Assembly (NCBI RefSeq): GCF_933775445.1
Contig: NC_065874.1
Location: 19,425,001 to 19,489,000 of the forward strand
From: Argentina anserina
Lineage: Eukaryota > Streptophyta > Magnoliopsida > Rosales > Rosaceae
DNA: 64,000 nucleotides
Direction of reading: 5' to 3'
Position 1 is the first letter of the stretch. Each line of letters begins with the position of its first letter. Positions 40,885 to 50,695 of the stretch are shown here, in pieces. Below the pieces are notes generated by a model. The model was given only the letters and a program-made list of their open reading frames with translations, was not told the DNA's origin and searched no databases. Both the position numbers and the translations under genes were made by a program.

Positions 40885-42482
40885 TGATAGGAGCATTTTG
40901 TGCGACATTCTTAACATGTTTTTACCTCAATTTGTACTTTACTTAGCCCTTATTGTTGTACTATTGAGTCATTGAGTCGTAGTAAGAGTCGTGAGCGGTA
41001 TTGGATGCATTTTTGTGCTTACATGAGTTAAAACGCATAATTGGTTTAGAGTCCTAGTTTGACTAGGAATCCTTGTTAGGTTTTGAAACTAATTATCTCT
41101 TACTTATGATTTTATTTTCTTATTTTCAGATTGGATTGAAGAGATAATTAAAGAAAAAAAGATGGAGCCAAGTCATGCAACAATTAAATAGAAGATGATC
41201 ATTAAAGGCATAAAACATGACATGTTTTAGGGATTAAAGCATGGCATGTTTTAGGGATTAAAGCATGGCATGTTTTAGGGATTAAAGCATGACATGTTTT
41301 AGGGATTAAAGCATGGCATGTTTTAGGGAATACAACTTTCCATGATTTAAGGGATTAAATCATGGCATTATTATAGAAAGAAAGAAGCAATTTCAAACCC
41401 TCCATCTTTTCTCTATATATACATGGCTTCACCTCTCAAATATCATCACTTCTCATTAGCATTCAAGAGCCAAAACTCTACCAAAACACCACCATAAATT
41501 TCCCTCACAAATTAGCCAAGCCGTCCACCCCAAAACTATCATCATCTCTACCGAGTTTCACTATTGAAGACACACCTCCAAGGTTCCTACAACGTGTGAT
41601 TCTCGCAACTCATCTCCATGACTTCGTCTATTTGTGTTAATCTACAATTCTTTGTCTATGAAGATTGTAAGTTGTTATTTATGTGAAAATATTGGTTTTG
41701 TATTTGTTTTAGAATTTTTAGATTGTATTTGATATTTTTTTTAGACTATACCGAATTTATGTTCTTATAATTATTGAAGTTTGTATTTTCTATTGTTGTG
41801 TTCTAATCATCTTTCTCATACTTTTAGATAATTTTCAGATATGTGCATATGAATTTAGTGCTTGGATGCAGTCCCTAAGATTGTGTTTGAGTGCTAAATT
41901 CATCAACCATATTGACACATATCGAATCATGCCCTAAGTAGGTTCGGTTTGTGTTATTAAAAATGGTAAAAAATTCTGAAAATTTGCATGTGAAACCATG
42001 GTGGGTGACGCCACACATGAAACATGTCTCCAACAAAGACTTAGTGCTTAAATGTAATCTTGTTTGATTTCTACTCTAAGTGTTATTGAAATCGATTGCA
42101 TGCAAATTTAGATTAGGCCCTAAGTCAATCTAAATGTTAATTGAAATCTTGCATGATTAGATGATCCCTAAGGCTCTAATTGTATTGGTGTCTAAAAAGT
42201 ATGTAATTGGTCGAATTAGAATGCATGATAGGTTCGAACTTGTAATTATGTGGTGTAATGGTAAATTTGGTTTAAGTTTGTTAAAGAGAAGTCAATCATG
42301 TAAATAATAATTTAGGTTTTATTTTAATAGTTAATAATCAATCTCAAACCCCCCTATTATTTGTTAACATTAAAAGTTTAGAGTTCCCTTCAATTCCCCG
42401 GAAAGAACGATCCCTGCTTATTCTATACTAACGATGATGTTTTACAGGGTTTATTATAGACGTTTTAACCAACGCTCTATCA
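40885..42482 (+). repeat. Gypsy 3' LTR
   Basis: 1598 bp with TG...CA ends: TGATAGGAGCATTTTG to GCTCTATCA. It contains a 24-bp tandem repeat (41221-41330) and a TATATATA box near 41414. The 3' end shares the ACGATG-TTACAGGG-TT words with the LTRs that end at 33695 and 62830. Confidence 0.85.
41221..41330 (+). repeat. 24-bp tandem repeat inside LTR
   Basis: About 4.5 head-to-tail copies of a 24-bp unit starting CATGTTTTAGGGATTAAAGC, differing by one base (GG or GA at the unit end). It lies upstream of the LTR's TATA box. Confidence 0.92.
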
Positions 42483-42639
42483 CCACCTCGCCCATGTTCC
42501 ACACGGTGAGGCCGTGCATATCCGTGCCATGCATGGTGAGGCCGAGCCAGCCCCTCCCGGTGGCTCCATGGCATTAAGGCCGTCAGTGGCGGCATCCCCT
42601 CCTTCATAGGAGCTTGTGATGCCTCCCGTGTTTTCTAAT

Positions 42640-43250
42640 GCCTCCATAACAATTTCTGATGCCCATCGCTCATTTTGCAAAGCTTGTTATCTTGCTAGAT
42701 TTCAAGGAAGTCCTTATTTGCTAAGGCTCTAACCGAGAACATTCCATTCTTACAAAGTATTTAAGGTGACATTAGTGGACCCTATCCAACCGAATACGGA
42801 CGTTTTTCGGTATTTTTATGATATAGGTCAAGAGCATCGACGCGTTGGTCACACGTCGCTTTGCTTTCCACAAGGAACGCTGCATTTGCTAAGTTTTTTT
42901 GCTATGATCATCATATTAAGGGCTCACCACCCTTCCCATCCTCTCAAATCTATTTGATTCGATACTGTTCGAGAGTTCACCTCCACGACTTTGATGATTT
43001 CGTTTTGCATATCTACTGGGATCGTCGTTGAACATATTATTCCTCATTTTCACTCACTGCACGATCTAGCAGAGCTCGGACTTGGTTATGGTTACTAACC
43101 TACCGATTTTTGCATGGAGATATGTAATGATGTTGCATGCAGCGACACTTATTCGTTTTAGACCCACAACTTGCCAAGCGTTTAGTGCGTACCATATGGT
43201 TACGGGATACGATCCTAACGTTCTTTTCATTAAACGCCTATTTGGTTAAA
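42640..43250 (+). pseudogene. Copia integrase remnant
   Basis: After the nested Gypsy ends, Copia sequence resumes. Traces of the pre-integrase zinc motif (CKACYLARF) are followed by DPIQPN, FRYFYDIG, LRAHHPSHPLKSI and EFTST, the order found in plant Copia integrase cores. The frame shifts several times and stops are frequent. Confidence 0.75.
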
Positions 43251-44139
43251 GTTGTTTATGTGCCTCTATTGTAGTTATCTCAATGAGTCTACTTGAAATG
43301 ATTAAGTATTCTAGTTGGTTATGATTTATGAATCACTAACACTTGTTCGCTATTTCCAATCTACAACCGTTGATTTCTATCCTGCGATATTAGCAGACGG
43401 TCACTTTGATAAGACATACTTCCCGTCGTTAGAGGGAGATATGGAATGCTCTCATTCCGGTTTTAACGCTAGGAATTGACGTGGTGTGACACTATGTCTC
43501 ATTAAGATCCCGCATTATCTACCTTCAGAAAGTCAAAGATTCGATGCTCAATGACTTTACCAATATTGCAAAAGTGACGAGATTGCACATAAATGTTGTG
43601 ATGTTCCGGTAAGGTTGGAACTTTCAGAATATGGGAGAATTTCATATGACCTGGTCCTAGCACCGTTGGCACCATCCCTGACAGTGGGAAGGAAGCCGGC
43701 GATGGCACCATCGTACGCTGTGGTGTTGTCGGCGCCCGTGGTATTGCACCACAAAACAAGGACGGCAAACACAAAGATGGACTAGTAAGGGTCATAGATT
43801 CAGTCTTGGCTCTTACCTAGATTAGGGGGATACCATTATTCTCTGGAATCAAAACCAGAAAGAAGCGAGGTGCGTAGACACAAGTATTTCGCCCATCATC
43901 AAGAGATATTCTCTAAACATGTGTATGAACTAAGTTTATGTGGGACACTACAGACTCATTTTGTTGATGTTAGAGAAGAATAGAAATCTCACGAATTGAT
44001 CATATACAACGTATATGTGTTTAATTGAATGATCTCCCATGATTGATGATGTATTCGCTCACGATCTTATTCCGTTGTAAAGCATCAACGATGAGCAACT
44101 TGACCGAAGTGGAAAGAATCAATACAGACTGAACTAGAC

Positions 44140-44410
44140 TTATTATGTTGGTCGTTGTTCGTAAGTGTAATGAGAAAGATGAAGTCATGAGATATATGCA
44201 GAACTTATGGCGCAAAGATTGTCTCATTATCCTAGTATTGACTACGATGAGTTATATTATCTCGTTATGGACACAATTGCTTTATGCTACTTGATCAGTA
44301 GTAGTGTCCATGAAAACTGATTTGCAGCATATGATAGTGGTCATAGAATATCTGTAAAGGGATCTTGACGCAGATATGAGAGTGCCCGAGGGACTTTAAA
44401 TGCCTCCAGA
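44140..44410 (+). pseudogene. Copia reverse transcriptase remnant
   Basis: Short matches such as RKCNEKDEVMRY and MRVPEG correspond to the early part of Copia RT (the K-RN-K-xE-V-RYK segment and the YMKVPEG block). Much of the catalytic region, including the YVDD box, is not visible. RNase H is also not recognisable. Confidence 0.65.
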
Positions 44411-45620
44411 CCACGGAGAGCTTATGTAATCAGATTGCGACGTTCGAGAGAACGTAGTACAATCGATTGCAATAACTCATACCCATATGTGTTCATATGA
44501 AACCTAATTCTTGATTCTCTATTCCGTCTAAGTAAAGATGATGAAGAGATTCAATAAGCTATAGATTCATATATGTAAGTGTTGTTGGGACACTATTGCT
44601 TTCATTATGACGTGATTAACTCTGCGCCTATGCATTGTCGTTGGACTGGTATTGCTCCCTTGACATGGGTTTAGTTCTATATTAGTGAACCAACACAAAT
44701 CCTATCCACACCAACGCCGCCCGCAGCTCCAGTAACATCAACGTATGCCTTGGTGTAGCAGTCGACACTAGTAGCATAAAGGATACGTACGGTTCCGCTT
44801 CAGACCAAAATCTGTCATTCATTGGTTCATTCCCCCATTTATTTGTGAAAGGCACATTGAATGTGACAAATCAGAATCTGTCCAGTTTCGTAGGTCAACT
44901 TCAACGAGACCTACAAGACAGCTCGCTCGATGAAATATGGTGAAATTGGTACCGTTCCAGGGACACCAACCATTTGTTCATAGCTATCACATTGAGTGAG
45001 TTATGACCGTTTTAGCAAAATAGGACAGTCCTGTCCGGAAATTTGCAAGTCAGTCAACTTCGACAGAGCACTGTGAACTGCTCCGATCGAATTAGGTTGT
45101 GAATTTTATGTCACTGGAAAGGCACGGGTGTCTACTTTCCAGAACATTTTACGGTTCGCTAATATCTATTTTGAAGAAGAAGTTATGGCCGTTTAAGTGA
45201 GTGAAGGTCATTCTACCCGAGAATCTAATTTTCATTGCAAACTCTATTTTTGAGTTGTTATGCAATCTTGTTTCCTAAGATCTAAGTTTGGCTAAGTATA
45301 ACATGTATGATCTAAGTATGTGTGGCTAGATTAATGATTAATCATTAGCGCTATACTACGTTTGAGAAACATGAATGAACGTTGTATACGTTGTTCTTTG
45401 TACTCAATAATTATGGCACTAATCAGGGGGAGTTGTTTCATAGACTTCAGGGGGAATCTACCTCACATGATGTTATCAAATGTAGACGGTGCGTTGTGCT
45501 CTTTTTCTCCTCGATCAAGCTTTTGTTTTTACCAAAGAGGTTTTTTATTTTGCTTGACAAGATTTTTACCGAGGCAACGATGTGTGCACCATGCAACCTA
45601 GGCATGTGACTCGAGGGGAG

Positions 45621-45800
45621 TGTTTCGGGAGAATTATTATTCTACCCTTGTGTGTGTCTTAGCCTAATAGGTTTTATGTTAGGAGATAGATTAGCATCTC
45701 CGTAATAGATTAGGACTCCGAATCGTACGAGATTGTGGTTTTGTAATGCCTATAGACTCACATATCATTTAATAATACATAATTATTTCATCATGAAATA
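45621..45800 (+). repeat. Copia 3' LTR
   Basis: 180 bp, alignable along its whole length with 34646-34829. Differences include a small deletion in the TATA region (CCTATAGACTC versus CCTATATATAGGCTC) and an end mutated from CA to TA. Confidence 0.88.
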
Positions 45801-45950
45801 ACTTTTAATTTTGTTTGAAGCTTGTTGATTTTTTTTGTAATTTCCAATTAAATATGAAGACCACCTAATAATTGAATTTTCTTTTTAATTTTTTTATAAT
45901 TTAATATTTAATTGGGTACTAAATAATAATTTGAGCTTAAAGATTCATGT
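45801..45950 (+). repeat. 12-bp-minisatellite repeat family, copy C, right end
   Basis: AT-rich sequence resembling 19715-19860 of copy B (TAATTTTGTT, then TTTGTAATTTCCA, then AAATATGAAG). This shows that copy C was one unit before the Copia element inserted. Confidence 0.6.
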
Positions 45951-48640
45951 GAATTTTATGTTTAAGAGCCTCTGAATCTCCACATCGACTTAGACGAAGA
46001 TGGGTTTATGTAAGTTGAATGTCATGATCTTCTAGAAACGTTGTCCTTGAATTCATTACTCCTGAATTGATCAAATTATGATTTGTATCCTTAATCCCTT
46101 ATCAGGTGGCTGGATTGCTATGGTACATAGTGGGTGTTGAATTTTTGAGTTTGCTTGATTTCTCTGGATGTTTTCGTTGGCTGGGTTTCTTGAGTAATAG
46201 AGTCGGTGCTAGCTTTCAAATTGGGTTGTTGTTTGTACCAGTCTTTCACCTATTTGCTGCTGGGAACTAAAGCTTGAGGTAGGGAAAGTAAATTCCATTG
46301 TTCAACTTTGATTCTAATGTGCTCTGTGATTATTGTGTTCGTATTGGAATTGTTCATATGCTATCCTCTTTAGTTACTAATTGACAAGCATTGTTCGTTT
46401 GTCAAACTGAAATTCAGTTGAGCTCCTGTTGGTATTGTGCTCATTGGAGTGATTGGACCATGAGTTTCTTTCTGTTCACTCTTGATTCAAATTTAGTCTA
46501 TGATTACTAAGTTCATTGGAATGATTCATATATATGTTATCTTCCTTAATCGTAATTTGACAAACATTGTTCGTTTGTCAAATGGAAATTCTGTTGAGTT
46601 TCAATCGAAATGATGCTTCTTTGAATTTTGAATTTATGTTGCTGGTAATGACATGAATATGGGCTTAGCTATCTATTCTTATTGGAATCCTTGAACGGTG
46701 GACAACCCTGATTACATCTTCTCTTTTCCTAACTTCCTACGATTAAGTTTAATTGTAGCAATGGTTCTCTGACTTTTACCAAAGAGTTTCATTATTGGGT
46801 TGATTATTTTGTTCCAAAGTAGTGTTCTGCGATTTCAAAGAAATTATAAATGGCTGCACTTAAGCTTAACTCTCGTTTTATTTATTTGTTTCCATCTCTT
46901 TTGTATAAAAGTTCATATATATCACTCATCTCACCCACGTTGGTATTTTTATATTTGCATATTGTGATTAGACTAAAGCTGATTTTTGAAAATCGCTGGA
47001 ATTCATCTTATTGTTTCTCTGCTAGTAAAGCAAGTGCAGCATGTATTACTTTTATTCTCAGTCTCCCCACATCTCTACAGTGATTCACTTATTGAGTTTC
47101 ACATTAGAAATATTCACTTATGAAGTTCCTTATATCAAATTCCTTCATATATTAGCCTTACTGTAATATTTTTACACATGATCATAAAGCTACTTGTATT
47201 CTATCTCCTCTAATACGAAAACAAGTTTGTCTATAGTAAAGTTGCTTTATTAACTATCTTTTAATTCACCGAAAATGTATTAAAGTTCCTTTGCTTATGT
47301 TTATATGAAAGCTTCCAAGAGTTTTAAGGACATCAACTTGGTTCAACTCTTTCTTTCCCGCTAAACCACATTGCTGCAATGAACTTAGTTATTTGGCCTT
47401 GCTATATTCGTTCAATTCTTAACAGAGTTTGAGTTCTCTCCCACGTTTTGGATCACAACTGACCTTAATCAATTTCTTTCATCTATGGTAAACAAGTTAC
47501 AGTCTTGAAGTTTTCTACTTGCAATTTGTGTGTTATTCTGATAATGTTTTCCTTCCAAAATTTCCAAGCTTATATGAATATTTACTTATTTGATTTATAC
47601 ATAACACAAAAGAGTTTTTCTCTAAATAAATACTCCTTGTCAATATATCATTCCATTTTCCAAGCTCTTTATCAGAAATCCTTGTTGGCTCATTCTCTTT
47701 TGGAGAATTCGTATTTTAACATGGAAAGATCCATTTGGCTTTTAAGTTTTTTTATTTGGTTAGGCCCGGAATTAGTTAAGAAGGGATTGTGCCTCCCTAG
47801 GGGTGCGCGTGATGGCCTTAATGCGAGCAAAGGGCTCTAACCGGTGATATAAGGTTTTGAGGATTTCAATGTTGATCATTGTTGCTTTCTAATAAATGAG
47901 TTTAGTTCCTAAAGTAAAAAGACTTGAGGTCTTCTTCCTGTTTGAGTTGGTTTCTTGATGAATTTATCTTCCATCGTAACTGAGTACCTTTAAGCATGTT
48001 TTGGTTTCTGTTCATATGTCCTTACTTGTTTAGTTGTTTACTGAAATATTTTAAGTCTTATATTGTATCTAATGTATGTTGAGCCTATTGTCATGACTTT
48101 TCATCATTGGTATCCTTGATTCCATTCTTTTAATGCACAGCAGCTATTCTTGAATTTATTCACTTACCTCACTTTGGTTCCTTCTTATTCCAATTGCGTT
48201 CTAAATATTTACTTTTCCCTATTGAGCTTGTAAGCTCATCCTCTGTCTTTTTCATTGTTTTCAGGTAAGCAGTCTATGAGTGGACGAGTTGGTGAGATAC
48301 CAAAGTTGTCTTAAGCATTATGGGGTTATGTTCGATGTATATGTGTATTGTGTTGGACTTTGCTGCTTGGTTTGATAGTTTTGAGCTACTAAAGGCTAGT
48401 TGTCATCCATGTCTTCTATTTTATTTTGCTACTACATTATAGGATGGAAAAACAAATTGTGTAGAGGTGAAGTGTTAACCTAGAGCCTTAGTGCTCTCTT
48501 TGTCTTTGTGTTGTAAAACTTTGCCAGTAAAGTGGCTCTTTTGAGGTTGTAAAGTTCTTTTATATTTCAGTTAGTTCTCTCATTTTGGTTTCATTGCAAG
48601 TTTTTGTTTAGTAAAAAAAAATGTTCTACTTGAATTTTTC
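45951..48640. other. Unassigned non-coding region, possibly old LTR sequence at its end
   Basis: No frame here has protein character. A local imperfect duplication is present: 46310-46420 resembles 46487-46600, sharing ATTGTTCGTTTGTCAAA at an offset of about 176. The segment 48220-48640 (GAGCTTGTAAGCTCA, a pyrimidine tract, then CAGGTAAGCAG) is reminiscent of the 3' end of chromovirus-type Gypsy LTRs. I could not fix borders or a target duplication, so this is only a suggestion. Confidence 0.3.
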
Positions 48641-49247
48641 GGTTTTCAGTTTTAAATTACCTCTTTAGTCATAACCCAAGATCGGATTGTGACATTACCG
48701 ACCCAATAATTATGTTGTTGCCCTCATAAAACGCGAACAAAACGTTCCATTATTCCTTTACTATAAAAACGAATGAAGTGACAAATCAAGATGAGGGTTT
48801 TGAAAGAAGATAAATTACCAGAAGGTCCAATGAATCAATTATAATTGATTGAATTATGGGATAAACGTAAAACTTTCATGGAATGCATCAATTATCCATG
48901 TTGTCCTCACCATACTCATCCTTTGAATGCAAATCAAGGCATAATACTCATGCTCATTAGTCTCGGATCCAGATCCGGTGCAATTCCTACACGGGCTCCA
49001 CTTACCTACGGTAGACGTCGCCTCTCCACCGAAAACCCCTCTTACCCACAATTCCACAAAGAAGCCATCTTCCACCAACCCAAAATCAAAGCTATCCTCG
49101 AAAACCAAACTAGGTGCTGGCCTCTACTTGGCGACTACTCGACTGAAGCACAAGTATTGACCAATCATGCTACTCGCCGACAGAGGCAACACCGGACTAT
49201 CTTCCTGCCTAATCCGACTTCAACTACTTGCCGGAATCTGGAGAGAG
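48641..49247. other. Unassigned region left of hAT element
   Basis: Moderately GC-rich. A 137-codon open frame (48845-49258) has no recognisable domain and runs into the transposon end, so I do not call it a gene. Sequence of similar character continues at 50035-50160 beyond the hAT insertion and the GA repeat. Confidence 0.35.
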
Positions 49248-49967
49248 TAGGGCTGTAAGTATGCTCGAGCCGCTCGTGCTCGACTCGTGTTCGGTTTGAT
49301 TTTAGCTTATTCGGCTCGAATTCGTAAAGCTAAATGAGCCAAACTTGAGCTCAATATTAAGCCCGACCTTGGAAATAAGCTGAGTTTGAACATTAAATAT
49401 TCGGCTCGTTTAGCTCCGAGCTAGCTCGAGCTCGTTAAAAGCTCGGCTCGTTTATTAAGCTTGACTTAATAACTTTTATAATATATATATAGGTATAATT
49501 TTTATATGAGAAATAATATTAAAAATGTATTATAAATAATAATTAAATAAAATCATAATCTTATTGTACATTGTATAAATAGTGTTTACTATGAGCCATA
49601 ATTCGATCATTTCCATAAATTTTCACCATCCCAAATGGTTAAATCCTAAAAAGTCAAACAACTCTCATCGTCAACTCGTCATCGAGCCACAAGCAGATAC
49701 TATATTATTCTCTTCTTTCTTAATTAAAAGAGATTTTATATGATGCTATAACATCAAATTTTAAATTTTATTCTTGATTTTAAAATATTAATTTCAAATG
49801 ATTCGAACCGGCCTGAGCCCAGCTCGAGCTTTTTTAAGCTGAGCCGAGCTTAAACATGAAGAAAAAAAAATCAAATTTTAGCCCGGTTCGAACTTGATCG
49901 AATGAAAACGAACCAAATTTGAATAACCCAGTACTCGGCTCGGCTCGGCCGAGCCCATTTACACCCC

Positions 49968-49969
<2 letters not shown>
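49248..49969. mobile_element. Non-autonomous hAT-type element with GCTCGAGC-rich interior
   Basis: A 722-bp element with a perfect 8-bp target duplication, GGAGAGAG (49240-49247 and 49970-49977). Inverted ends are TAGGGCTGTAAGTATGCTCG on the left and the complement of TAGGGGTGTAAATGGGCTCG on the right. Near both ends the interior is dominated by GCTCGAGC and GGCTCG words, largely self-complementary; the centre is AT-rich. No transposase. Confidence 0.88.

Positions 49970-50034
<65 letters not shown>
49970..50034. repeat. GA microsatellite
   Basis: About 32 uninterrupted GA units abutting the right end of the hAT element. The left target copy (GGAGAGAG) suggests that the insertion was into a short GA tract that later expanded on one side. 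Confidence 0.95.
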
Positions 50035-50038
<4 letters not shown>

Positions 50039-50695
50039 CTGGAAAGAGTCTACGTTGGAACACGAACCTAATGCTGGCTTCGTCGGCGTCGGCATAATCA
50101 GGAAAGATAGAGAGATCTGAGATCGGACGAGGATAGAGAGATGATGTGCTTTTGATCTGAAATTAAAGGTATATGCGTCTTTTAAAGGGAATTATTGGAC
50201 TCCACTGAAAGGGTCACAATTTGAGCTCGAGTTGATTCCCTTAACATCGGACAAAGAATGATATCGTTAAGAATTAAAGAGGAAGTCAAGGTCATTGTGG
50301 ACTCTTTCAATTTAAAGCCATCTGGTAAAAGTCTGGTGACTAACCCACCGCCAGTAACATTCAGAACACACCAAGAGCACCCAAAAAGACGGGAAAAAAC
50401 CGACAGTGACCATCTGTATACTGTGATAATCCAAATGTCTGATAACATAAGCATACACCCAAAATTGATGACCATGTTCACAAAAGTTGGGCTAGATAGC
50501 CAAACATCCTAGGCCTGGACCAGTATCTAGGAGACTAGGACATGTACAAAAGCGCCAGTCGTCAAAATATAAGTAACCAACCTCCTTTGTGGTGGGAGGC
50601 TACACCGAAATCCAGACTACCGACCCCCTATACGGTGGGAGGCTACACCATACCCTAAAATACTATACATACATACGCCCAGAGGCACCGAACCA
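50035..50695. other. Region downstream of AGO4
   Basis: Contains the AGO4 3' UTR. Two open frames at 50182-50512 overlap on opposite strands and lack recognisable domains. Two copies of GGTGGGAGGCTACACC occur at 50590 and 50633. Confidence 0.45.

Larger units (their letters stand above)
37711..42482 (+). mobile_element. Gypsy (Athila-like) remnant nested in Copia, 5' LTR lost
   Basis: The CCACC target duplication flanks the unit (37706-37710 and 42483-42487). The left end is TGATA followed at once by the primer-binding site, so almost the whole 5' LTR is gone and only its first five bases remain. A perfect tRNA-Asp primer site, a leader and a gag-less interior follow. Then come a fragment of the integrase C-terminus (38871-39113) and a full 3' LTR (40885-42482). 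Most of gag-pol is deleted. The leader resembles that of the element at 62831-63600. Confidence 0.82.
34646..45800 (+). mobile_element. Copia LTR retrotransposon, decayed, with nested Gypsy remnant
   Basis: An 11.2-kb unit bounded by two similar LTRs (34646-34829 and 45621-45800). Flanking 5-mers are ACTTC and ACTTT, a target duplication with one change. Host sequence outside both LTRs joins into the AT-rich end of the minisatellite family, as in copy B. Protein traces are in Copia order on the plus strand: a protease-like CLANCVTTHTIL at 37280, integrase pieces at 42640-43250 and RT pieces at 44140-44410, all with many stops. A polypurine stretch (GAGGGGAG, 45613-45620) abuts the 3' LTR. Without the nested Gypsy sequence it is about 6.4 kb. 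It cannot encode an intact polyprotein. Confidence 0.85.

Noticed and set aside
46850..47083. 77-codon open frame starting MAALKLNS
   Set aside because: Hydrophobic residues simply reflect T-rich DNA. No family resemblance or neighbouring exon was found.
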